In this document: positions 32,346-42,237 of the stretch, one piece after another
Numbering within the stretch: position 1 is the first letter of the stretch
Layout of the letters: every line of letters starts with the position of its first letter
Source of the DNA: Omphalotus guepiniiformis
Lineage: Eukaryota > Basidiomycota > Agaricomycetes > Agaricales > Omphalotaceae
Length of the DNA: 64,000 nt
NCBI GenBank assembly: GCA_028554645.1
Contig: JAQOOI010000064.1
Location: 1,674,001 to 1,738,000 of the forward strand
Direction of reading: 5' to 3'
Made by a program: the position numbers and the translations under genes
The notes under the pieces: model-generated
Database searches by the model: none
What the model saw: the letters and a program-made list of their open reading frames with translations, nothing else
Told to the model about the DNA's origin: nothing

Positions 32346-33235
32346 CTAACTCCTTACTGGCGGCATTGTGTATGCAATGAAGTCTTTATGCAAGTCTGCC
32401 TGCATATAAGGTGCCATGATTTCGGCATGTTTCCTTAGATATGCTATGAAGGTGCCGCTTTTCCACCTTCCTAACACCTTCACCACCTTGAATGATAGGC
32501 CTCTGAGTAGGTACTCCAGAGTAGCACCAATGCGGATTCCGTGTCCCTGCAGGGGGTCCAAGTTGCTCGCCTTAGCCGCATTGGCAAGCCATGTGACAAA
32601 GGCTGATTTTGTGAGCGGGCGTAGGATTTCTTTTCCTCTTTGCTGGTGTTTATATGCGAAGAGGTGACTGTCTAAGGATGGTTTGTTTACCTGGAAATGA
32701 TTGTTCATTGCTGCCTCTGGATCTGTTGATCCTTCTTGGTGGGCCCAGTATACATCCTCTCCTGAAATTAGCCCACTTTTTGTACGGGGAACATGGAATA
32801 TTGTGACCGCAAACCCGTTCCGATCTTTTTCTTTCCGCATTGCTGACTGTGTGATGTGTTTGCTTGGATTGAATGCGTCTAGTCGAATGGTACCATGAAT
32901 TCTCCCACTTGAGCTGCCCCATAAAAGACAGTCGTGAGGCATGCCGCTACTGCTGCGTCAAATGGGTTAACTTTGTTGAGTTTAGATAGGATAGCTTTAA
33001 TGAAGGGAATGGTATATGGTTGTCCATTTCTTTCATTTTGACTCTGAAGGCTGCAATTTCTCTGCTGAGCGAATGAGGGCATCCAGTTCTACCTTGTTGA
33101 TCTTCCACTCCATTCCATGTATAATATGCTATGCTCGTACTCCAAAGACATAGTTTTTTACTGCTGATCCCGAATAAGCACCCGTGACTGTGGAGAGCCA
33201 TACCCCAATGAGGTCTGTGCTGGCAGGGCATCGTT
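32346..33235 (-). pseudogene. DIRS-2 tyrosine recombinase (frameshifted)
   Basis: The catalytic core is clear: GHGIRIGATLEYLLRG holds the H-x-x-R box and FIAYLRKHAEIMAPYM the nucleophile Tyr. Upstream, FYGAAQVGEF has Gln where the first catalytic Arg (..ARVGEF) is expected, and NPFDAAVAACLTTV precedes it in another frame. A small duplication or frameshift lies near 32890-32940. It ends TMPPVRS at about 32346. Confidence 0.75.
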
Positions 33236-33567
33236 GGTCTTCTGGAATGTCCCGAGAGTCACAGAAGACGTGGAATACAAGGAGCCCTGAGGCATATCTG
33301 GAATGTGTATTTTCTCCCCATGATTGACATAAAACCAGCTAAATATGCTCTAAATCACTTTCTGGGAGGTGAATGGGTCTGCCCTCAAGATCACAAAAAC
33401 TACGCTGTTTGATTGGTTTCCAGACTACAAGGCGCTCTCTAGCAAGACAATGAGGACGTAAAGGTGAAATATGAGGAGTAAGAAGGGTGGGGTATAGTCA
33501 TTTTGATATTGTATTACTGGGAGTGGGGATAGGTCTATCCCATTGTGAGCCTGGCGTGCTTGTCTGA

Positions 33568-34100
33568 TCACCAGTATTCTGCAATGAAGCAGAGCTCTTC
33601 CGCTTCTTGCTCCAATTCTCGCTGCCAGTCTCTGTGATCTCCTCGGACTTGATCTCTAGATTCCCCATGTCGCTGCTTAGCCTGGTGATCAACGTGTCTG
33701 TGAGTATCTCGGCAATGTTCAGCTTCTGTGAGTGGGCTGTCAAAATCAACGATGAGAGATTGGAGTTCGACTGGGATTGGGATCCGTGGGAGTAAGAGGT
33801 GCTCTGGACCATAGATGCCTCGTGAGGGATTGTCGGCGGGATTTTCAGCACTGGGTACGTATCGGGTGTGTACATGAAACTGTTTTTCTTCAGTGAGCTC
33901 ATGAATGTGTCTGAATATGTTGTTTGTGGCTCTATTTGAGCTACGTCCATTCCACCATCCTTGAACGACTCCTTCGTTGTCTCCATAGACCTTATAGTGG
34001 TGTTCCCGCTGACTACATGTTGCAATGACCAAGACGAGAAGCCAGAATCCAACAGCTTCTGCCCACCCGCTCTCTCTCCATCTCCTTCCCATCCTGGGAG
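33568..34100 (-). pseudogene. DIRS-2 RNase H region
   Basis: Contains ESGWAEAVGFWLLVLV, KVYGDNEGVVQGWWNGRSSN and YVPSAENPADNPSRG, the RNase H Glu, Asp and C-terminal Asp motifs of DIRS polymerases. It is separated from the RT part by frameshifts between 34100 and 34275. Confidence 0.7.
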
Positions 34101-34274
34101 TAATCTGTATGCCTGCCAGTAACTGCGTATAAATAAGCCAATGCCATATCCGCTGCTGGCGTCGGAGTATGCATTGATGTCAGCGAGTGTTGCTGGACCT
34201 GGAATTGGAGAGGTTATGGGTTTGGATAGTTTCTCCTTCCACCACTGCAGATCTTTTCCTAAACGTTTTGGAGG

Positions 34275-35310
34275 TCAATGAGATACGAACGCTGGGACTG
34301 TACTTATCAGTAATTTCATCTTTTCGAGTTGAATCAGATATGCTCGGCCCGATGTTAACACAAGGCAAATGTGCATGAGCTTGCCATACAGGCTATCCAC
34401 CTCTTTGCTATCATGTTTTGGTTTAGATTCCCATGCGAGAATTGCATTCAGGTATTGTTCCCTCTTCACTTGAGGTATAGAGACTGTCATTGTCTGCATG
34501 TTCCACTGAAAACCAAAATATGTGGGATCATAGCAAAAGGGAATGTCTTTTGAGTGTTCCCAGATATAACCTAAATGTTCTGATATTGCATCAATGTCAC
34601 ACATGGCGTAGGTGTACATGGCATCTGTTTCTGAGCGCATAGAGTTAAAGGGATGATTGGTGAGCGGAAACATGAAGTCATCATCAAACTCCTCCGGTTT
34701 CCCGCTAGGTAAAGAGTGACCCTGATAGAGAATTCTCCCTCGAATGATTGTTCTACCCCCAGATTGCGAATGCACTGCTGTAACAGTACCCGCAGTTTGT
34801 TTGTCTGTTCTAGGTGCTGCCGAAGGATCCTAAACCATAGATGATTGTCGACCCATTTTGTAACCGGTCCTAAGCCATTCCCCCTGAAGATGTCTACTCC
34901 CGCATCTGCAACATTTCCGAATGTCCCTGCTGCTGATCGTAGTCCAAACATGTTGCATGTATCTACTGCAAACTCATCTTGCTCTGAAACTTGTACTACT
35001 GCCGCTGACCATTCACTGGGATTTAGTGGAACAATGTGATATGCTTCTGATACATCTCTAACTGCCCCCTGGCTACCCGGCGGAAGCATCCATATTAGTC
35101 GACACGTATTTGCAAAGGTTCCCCATAAGCAAGGGTATAATGTAGAGTCGATGGCTGAGTTCACGGAAGAAATGGTAATGTTTATGTGTTGTTCTTGATC
35201 CACTCCTCAAGGAGAGAGATTATGTGTGGTAGGTGTATGTGGATACGAGAAATTTTGTACGAGTCTGAATTTTCCCGGCTTTCCTGCTTTCAGAATCGTG
35301 GTGATGGTGA
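34275..35310 (-). pseudogene. DIRS-2 reverse transcriptase (frameshifted, motif C mutated)
   Basis: Two frames hold the RT: first YPCLWGTFANTCRLIW and VRDVSEAYHIVPLNPSEW with KWVDNHLWFRI (34571-35203), then GRILYQGHSLPSGKPEEF and LYGKLMHICLVLTSGRAYL (34275-34775). Motif C reads WVDN instead of WVDD, so a catalytic Asp is lost. A KAGKPGKF segment near 35265 is out of frame with its neighbours. Confidence 0.72.
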
Positions 35311-35960
35311 TGTTTGAAAAGAGCCTATGATGGCTTCAATTACATGGGTAGGATATGGTCCAAGCCAACGGTTTGTGCAAAATTCATTAGTTGCGACTGT
35401 ATTAAATGCTGCTTTATGCTCTTCTGTGGTGGTGCAATTAGGGGGTGTGAAGGTGTATTGGATCTGGGGCATGCTGACTTTGAAACTGTGCTCGATAGAG
35501 CTTGCTAAATGTGGGTATTTACAGGAAACACTGCAAACAATTCAAAATAAATCCCGTGGGAAAATGCTAAAGATGTCGTGAAATAACATGAAAAAGTTTA
35601 ATTTTTCATGTTATTTCACCATATTTTTAACATTTTCCCACGGAATTTATAATGAATTGCTTGCAGTGAAAGTCCCGTCTCTGCTAACACTTCACGCCAA
35701 GTGTTAGCATGAAGAGGTGTTTGTGCCTTATCCAGGCGGCCCTTGAGGGCAGCTCTTAGCTCCATGATCAGTGTTCCCGCAGCCTGAACTGTGTTTGTTC
35801 GGATGACGTTTGTCAGTGCACCCATTCGTTTGTTGCCAGTTGGTGCATAATTTGGTTCCCTGTGGACTGTTAAGGTGTTCTCAGTTGTTGCGCACGCAAT
35901 AGACTGGTGTCTTGTTGTCCCACATAACCATTCACTGACATCGCTTGATGTCATGCTTGT
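35310..35960 (-). pseudogene. DIRS-2 gag zinc finger and pol N-terminus, split by a MITE
   Basis: The pol start contains TPLHANTWREVLAETGL, a MITE, then CKYPHLASSIEHSFKVSMPQ, YTFTPPN and EAIIGSFQTSPSP, corresponding to the 5500-5890 segment of DIRS-1. In another frame at about 35760-35880 there is a gag-type Cys/His cluster (CTNWQQTNGCTDK, CGNTDHGAKSCP). Removing the MITE with one AAA restores the pol frame. Confidence 0.65.
35529..35668. mobile_element. 140-bp CACTG-ended MITE with AAA duplication
   Basis: Starts CACTGCAAACAATTC and ends GAATTGCTTGCAGTG, almost a complete palindrome. It is flanked by AAA (35526-35528 and 35669-35671). Excision with one AAA restores the DIRS-2 pol frame. The ends and the GAAAATGCTAAA segment resemble the inverted repeats of the gag insertion at 11467-13008. 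CACTG ends plus a 3-bp duplication suggest the CACTA/CMC superfamily. Confidence 0.8.
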
Positions 35961-36030
35961 CTCTTCCCAAGCATAACAGGCATCTCAACAGTTGCGGCTG
36001 AGATCCGCTCAATTCATTGGGATCTGCCTC

Positions 36031-36649
36031 TCAAAAGGACTGCATGAATGTATTTGTTCCTGACCCCGACTCCAATATCTGCTTCTGCTTCTTTGGTGAT
36101 GTTCCTGCTGGGTCTGGTGTGGGACATGACTGTGTCCTGTTCAATGATGTCTGTCTACTTTGAGCTTTGTACTGTCCACCTTGTGCATTATACTGATTGG
36201 CTGCTTTGTCCAGGCTAATTGATGTGAAAGCAAGTCGATGCATGCAAGCAAAGGCATGAGCACGCCAGCACCAATTCCCATATCAATGCATGAGTTATGC
36301 CAATGCGGGTAGCAGGTAGCAGGTAGCAGGTAGCAGGTAGCGGGTATTCAATGAATGTATTCCACGATAAAAGTTGTGTGTCAATGCAAGAGTCAATGTG
36401 GAGATCAATGCAGGGGTCAATGCGAGGGTCAATGTGAGTGTGTTAAAGGGAGATTGCGTGTAGTCCATGCCATGATATGAATTTTTGGTCATGATGCATT
36501 ATGATTGTCCATGCAGGTTGCGTGAGTATTCAAGTATGTGTTGAGTATAAGTAAGAAACATTAAAGTTAGTTCATGTCAGCGATGATAGGCAAGTAGCTT
36601 ACAGATTTAAGTGATTATCAACATCTTCTCTCTCCATATCATCCATGCA
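36031..36649 (-). other. Region between DIRS-2 gag exon and zinc-finger part, with two tandem repeats
   Basis: It contains five copies of a 7-mer AGGTAGC (about 36307-36345) and about five copies of a ~13-mer beginning TCAATG (about 36382-36440). A Gln/Ser/Pro-rich frame at 36031-36243 may be a gag exon remnant. The repeats probably lie in an intron or decayed coding sequence. Confidence 0.5.
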
Positions 36650-37531
36650 TCAACGGAGGAGAGCCTTGTCGATAACTGCAAGGTCAAACAGCCTTCCTTC
36701 CTCGTTCCTATCATACCACTTCCTCCTTGCCAAGGTGTGGTACTTTGCAAATGCTCTCTCTCCATGAGGAAGACGGATGTAAGAGTGCAGTTCCATGTTG
36801 CAGTAGAAGTAGCTGAACATTTGGATGTGCTGCTGTGTGTATTCTCCCTGCGGGAGTGAGCTTAGAAATAGATTCTTTGCTCCTAACACTTCCTGCCATG
36901 ATAGTTTGACGTCTGCTTTCGCCTTTGGAGATGGCCTGGTTGCTGGCGCCGCATTAACTGAAATTTTTCCATCCACATCCTTGGACAAGTCAAAACTAAA
37001 ATTGTCTGCTGCGCTACGCGCATTTCCAGTGGCTTCAGTGCATGCTCCAGGCAAGCAATACCACAGAGGGAAGTACTTTCTCTTCTTGAGTAGTTGCTGC
37101 GCATAGGGTGGGATCCTCTCGTGTAACACCCCCATTTCAACTCCAGTTTGAAATGGGTACAATGTTTCCCACTTCTTCTCTTTCTCTTTCTTTGCTTCTT
37201 CTTCTTTCTTCCTTTCCTCCTCTTGTGCTAGCCTTCTTGCCTCATCCTCATGCTGCCTAATCTCCTGCTCTCGTGCCCTGTCTTCCTCGAGCTGCTGCTC
37301 ATAACATTGCCTCTGTTCTTCATTCTCTGCTATCCATAACACCTCCAAATGCTGCGCTGCTGCTTCATCTGTGTCTGCTTTGATATCCTCATTTGCAATT
37401 ATCATAGCACGTAGAGCTTGATGACGCTCGTGCATGTAATCTGGACACCTTTCCAGACTCGGGTCATAGAGTAAACATTGTATGTCTTCCATTACTTGAG
37501 TTGTACAATACAGATAAATGTTTGTTTTCAC
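36650..37531 (-). CDS. DIRS-2 gag-like ORF1, coiled-coil protein
   Basis: 293 residues. Residues ~70-135 are a charged coiled coil (QQLEEDRAREQEIRQHEDEA, RKKEEEAKKEKEKKW). The globular C-terminal half has LLKKRKYFPLWYCLPGACTE, QEVLGAKNLFLSSL and RRKWYDRNEEGRLFDLAVID, features I associate with a frequent agaricomycete retroelement-linked protein family of unknown function. It is the first gene of DIRS-2 and its frame is intact, unlike the rest of the element. The true start may be the second Met (MEDIQCLLY), because the first 12 residues look like intron or leader. Confidence 0.6.
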   Translation of the reverse strand: MKTNIYLYCTTQVMEDIQCLLYDPSLERCPDYMHERHQALRAMIIANEDIKADTDEAAAQHLEVLWIAENEEQRQCYEQQLEEDRAREQEIRQHEDEARRLAQEEERKKEEEAKKEKEKKWETLYPFQTGVEMGVLHERIPPYAQQLLKKRKYFPLWYCLPGACTEATGNARSAADNFSFDLSKDVDGKISVNAAPATRPSPKAKADVKLSWQEVLGAKNLFLSSLPQGEYTQQHIQMFSYFYCNMELHSYIRLPHGERAFAKYHTLARRKWYDRNEEGRLFDLAVIDKALLR

Positions 37532-37712
37532 TGTCTACGCCATAACAAAAATAAAGAGAGAATATGAGCGCTAGCGAATGGCTTGAGCTCGAGGACAGAA
37601 TACCAGTTCAACCTTGGTGATGCGGCGAGAAAGAGAAAGATTGGCCACATCAAGTGTCCGTCCGAAGACCTCAATCTGCTCACCACGATTCTTGCGCTAC
37701 TAGATCAACAAT

Positions 37713-38176
37713 TCAAGATTGCCCATATTCTCAGCATTCAATCTTGTAGTATCAACTTAGTTAGCAAGACCAGCTGGAACTTATAGTCAGTCCAAAGGAC
37801 TTAGATAGTTGCTCAATTGAAGTGAAAATCCATCAACTCCTTGGATTACAGTCAACAACACTTGGTAGAGTCTCTAGTTATTAGAGGGTGGGTCTGACCA
37901 ACTCAGTCTGGTATAGAACATTGGTATTCCAACACATCTTGAGAGGCATAACTAGTATCTCTTTGGATAACCCATTGGTCACAGTTGCTAAGCACCAGAT
38001 TCAGTACTGTAGCAATCTCTACACTTAGGCATTGTGGAGACAAGTATGTGGATACAAGGTCTTCACTAGCAGTCTGGGGTGACTCTGGTCCTTAATGTTC
38101 AGTTTTCAATGCTTGAACATCCAGTATCTACTTCATTTTGATAGATTTCAGTCTTGAAAGGCTTTTTGACACAACA
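37713..38176 (-). mobile_element. Solo LTR family X, copy B, second part
   Basis: Continuation of the LTR split by DIRS-2. On the minus strand its start reads TGTTGTGTCAAAAAG, at 38176. Confidence 0.8.
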
Positions 38177-39080
38177 CCAGGCCCAGAAAGGGTAGCATGG
38201 GGCACATGGTGCATCTCAAGAGTTTGATGCCTAAAGGAGGAGGTAATGTTAGGAATTGGCAAATTAACAACTGAACTGCTCAAATAGTGCTGGGAAGTAA
38301 TGTCAGGCAGACCTAACATTGTGGCCTTTTAGCCCAGTTTGTGAAGCACTTATTCTCCCCAGTGTGTGCTTTATACTCTGTTGAATCAATGTTGTCCTTC
38401 CCAGCATATTTCCTTGTAGACACTACACTTCTTTCTCTTGCTGTTTAGTTGGATTACAACTCTCACAAAGGAATGTAAATAGGATGATGTAATCCAAGTA
38501 AATTCAGGAATTCTGCAACTTCATGATGGCTGCTGCATGTCTAAAACTCTACCATCATGTGCAGCAGCTGATAAGGCTGGGGCTAGAAGGGGACAGCATT
38601 GGAGATACATGAACTAGAATGATAATCAGCATCTCATTAACAAAGTTGGGAAGAAAACTACCTATAATGATTGAAAAGAAAAAGAAATACAATTCAAATG
38701 TAGAAAGTCCCAAGAAAAGTCTTTGTGTTGCAGTGAATTGAAAGTAATAGTTAGAATGGAAGGCCATGACTAGGAACTGCAGAACATGATACACTTTAAG
38801 AAGTGCCAGTCTGATTGTCTTTTCCAAGTCAGCATTCTTGGTGCCTCAATCAGGGCCCCACAAATTGGGACATTTCCTATAACAGTGACTTACTGCATCC
38901 ATGATGAAGATTCACACTTGCTACGCTAACCATGATCTGAAGGCACTTTGTGCTCATGTGAACTGCTGCCAGTGTACTTTTGCTACAGGATACTGATGAT
39001 GTTTTCAAGGTGAGATCAAAACATTATGTATGTAGAACTTCTTGACTTAAAGAGTACACAACTACAAGGAAATTGAATAT
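38177..39080. other. Spacer between transposon block and genes
   Basis: About 900 bp, AT-rich and CpG-poor, with no recognisable gene. Short frames here have no family features. It is probably decayed repeat DNA next to the 3' end of the coatomer gene. Confidence 0.5.
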
Positions 39081-42024
39081 TCATCCTGTAAGGTCAACCA
39101 ACACTGGAGAGTCACTTGTTGGCACTGTACAAAGAATGACACATGAGGTGAAAGAAATGTTTCATAGATTGAAACTTACAAGAACCCTGTTCTCTAGCTA
39201 GCACATCCTCCCAGCCTTCTTCAAACAGCTGCGCATCACTTGATGGATGCGCAATACCCGTAGCTATTTTGGGACGATTCTTGCGCCTTAGTTCAGAATG
39301 CCATGCATCGACTGTTCTGGCCACTTGACTATTCCGTTGTAAATTGAAGAGCAAGGTAGAATAGTCGAATATTTGTTTCATACCTTGGAGCATATGTCCG
39401 GGCAAATAAAGCTGCTTCTGGAGCCCTTTGCGTCTTGAGGAGCAGATCGATGCATTTACCACTTTCTCCAAGCTGGAAGTATGACGCAAACGCTAGATTA
39501 TTTTGTCCCTTTTCTTCGGCTTTTTTAGCAATTACATGCAGCCCACTACTTCCTTGCTCGCCCATTGCCAGCAGCAAAAGCATCAACGCGCTAAGATCGT
39601 CGGCATTTTCGAAGCATTCTTTCGCCAAATCGAATCGCCAAGCACTTAGCGCTCGGTCACCTAGAGCTTTCCACTTACTTTCGGCTTCAGGAGCCTCAGC
39701 TTCGGGTATCGCCCGAACAATCTCCAGAGCCGTGTCTAAGTCATCGAGTTGGAGAGCAAGATCGAATTTGTGGTCGGGGTCAGTGGTGATAGATAGTGCG
39801 AGCTCCTTCAAGTCTGAGCGTTCGATCAACACATGAAAGACTTGGATTATACACACAGTACGACGTACCTCTACTTTCCAAGAATCTCGCCACTTTGTTC
39901 CTCTGTTCCTTTGGGACAGTGGGAAGAATTTCGGCAGCAGCATCCATGTCACCACGAAGTACTGCTGTTTGGTATTCTACGATTGAAAGCGACAGTGCAT
40001 AGCCATACACATTCAGATCTTTATCAGCGAGGTAGATGCGATTGTGAGATGGGATGTAACCAAGGAGATAAAGAGGCCTGTATATGAGTGGTTGAGAACA
40101 CGTTATCATTCGAATTGAGGAAGACGAGCTCACGTATCGAAGGGGCTGATGGGATACGACTCGCTCCCAACAAAATACGCCAACCTGTTGCTGGCCGTAG
40201 TGTAAATGAAGCAATCGCCTATCCATTTTGCAGTTTTGATGCTGTATGCAAATGGTGAGAAGCATGAAGTCAATAGAATTACATCAATACCTCTCTGGAA
40301 CATCTGCGACAATTTCAAACGCCTCCTCAACACCTTCATCGGTAATCTCGCCTCCTTCCTCGAGCTTGGATTCGTAAGCTTCGCGATTAAAACGAAGTAT
40401 ATAGAAAGAATCTTCTGTGGCGATTGCGACCAGAGCGCCAGTACCAGACCAGTAAACCTAAGAGGGAATTTGTGAAGACGAAATATGCATGTAATTTGAG
40501 TTGGAAAACTGACACTTTTAGCTTCGACATCAATTCGCCTCACGATCTCTCCAGAATCCCAGTCCCAAAAGATTACAAAACCATTGCCCTTTGCTGCAAG
40601 AAGAGTACCACCATGAACACTATCCATAGCCCAGCTTCCAGCACCTTTCATCCCAACGCCAGGGCGCTCCTTGAAGTTTTTGTATACACGCAACTTGACC
40701 TTACTCTCGAGAACAGCATAGGTATTTGAATCTGGTCCCCATGCAAACGAAATGCCGTTTCCAAACGCCTTGTTCCTCCACGCGAGAGCTGTATAAGTAA
40801 TCCATTCCCCATCCCCAACGACAGTCACCCAGCGACCATTTGGCGAGTGCAATATAGCAGTGGCAAAGACTTCAGTTGAGCCAATCTCCTTCAATGGAAG
40901 TGCAACCCGCGCTCCGTCCGAAGTAGAAGCATCCGTTGTCTGAAGATTTCCGGATTGAACTTGGTGGTTTCTCGTAAAAATAAGCTTGCCAGAAGAGTCC
41001 ATACTAAAGGTAGGTTCGTCTCTCCCCAGTTTTATCACCACTACACCTTCATCGTATCCAACAGCAACTTCGTTCGCGTCTCGCCTGAGCGAGATACACC
41101 AAGCCCGCTCGAGTGCGTAGCTCAAAGTGTTCTCAATTCTGTATGTGCCGGCGTTCCATATTTTGACGGTCCCATCCTCGCTTCCAGAGATTATGATGGG
41201 AAGGTTGGGATGAAATACGGCAAAGGAAACGTTGTTGGTGTGGCCCTCCATCGTCTGAACGCAACTTTTGCTTAGATAGTCCCAGACCTTGACAGTCTTG
41301 TCATCTCCAACGGTGACAAGGTACGGTTTGTCTGCACCAGGATAAAAGTCGACATAATTGACACCCTTGTCGTGGGCATCCATGGTGAAATTCGCACTAG
41401 GAGAAGATATGGACCACATCTTGACTGTACGATCAAGACAGGCTGAAGCAAAGGTATTGGTGTCCTTGGGGTTGAAAGCAAGGTTCATGATATAATGCGT
41501 GTGGCCTTCGTAAATCTGTGCCGACATTTTGAGAAGAAGTACATCTCAGACACATTTCAACAAGAACGCACCTGGATATTTTTCCAGCCCTTCTCCCAGT
41601 CCCAAGCTTTGATGGTCATATCATCGCTTCCAGTCAGAACTATGCTTGCAGTCGGATGCACCGTCAGACACCGAATGTAATCGGGATGAGCTTCAAAGGA
41701 TGCGACCTTTTCGTGCGTATTATAGTTGAAGACTCTGAGCTGGAAGTCGTCGGAGCCAGCGACGAACCAGTTCTTACGAGCAATGAACTTTATACACCGC
41801 ACAGGGACTTCTGATACTTCAAAGGTTTTCACGAGCACACCAGTTTCATGATTATAGATGTTGACGGTGCCATTGTAGAGACCTGTAAGTATCCAGGGCT
41901 CGGTTGGATGAAAATCGACTCCTTTGACACGATCAGAACGACTGAATAATTTACGCTAGAGAACAGCTCAGTATATGAGAGTTACATGCAGAGCTTTGAG
42001 ACGTACATTCACTTCAAAGAGCAT
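39081..42024 (-). CDS. SEC27: Coatomer subunit beta' (COPI), WD40 protein
   Basis: Vesicle-coat subunit for Golgi-to-ER transport; it binds KKxx cargo signals through its WD40 propellers. Nine exons: 42007-42024, 41572-41955, 40514-41515, 40291-40457, 40134-40241, 39869-40077, 39384-39813, 39180-39328 and 39081-39124. They sum to 2511 nt in frame (836 aa), near the usual family length. It starts [20 protein letters not shown], followed by two WD40 propellers ([20 protein letters not shown] in the first) and an alpha-solenoid ([20 protein letters not shown]). The C-terminus [16 protein letters not shown] is short compared with animal homologues. First gene to the right of the transposon block; it appears intact. 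Confidence 0.95.
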
Positions 42025-42237
42025 CCTACCGTTGACCTTGAAGATATATGCAGGCGCTGGATGTGGATGTGTGTGGAGAGTGAGAAATTGGCAAATGTGG
42101 CATTGCTTGGCAAATGCTTCCCTTATGTTATGTGTTACTCGAATGCTTGAAAGTTGTATAATAAACTCGGAATTATGCAGCGAAATGTGTATAAGATAGC
42201 ATATCAAGTACGAAACAGTCTGCAACAGCGGTAGGTA

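Larger units (their letters stand above)
31968..37712 (-). mobile_element. DIRS-2: DIRS-like retrotransposon inside LTR copy B
   Basis: A 5745-bp insertion read on the minus strand: coiled-coil gag-like gene, zinc-finger/pol start, RT, RNase H and tyrosine recombinase. The flanking LTR sequence rejoins without gain or loss (..ACAATCT + TCAAGATT..), so there is no target-site duplication, as expected for recombinase-mediated insertion. Several frameshifts, stops and lost catalytic residues show it is dead. A 140-bp MITE lies inside it. Confidence 0.8.

Noticed and set aside
38555..38827. Hydrophobic 90-codon frame in the spacer
   Set aside because: AT-rich chance frame in CpG-depleted repeat DNA, with no recognisable protein.
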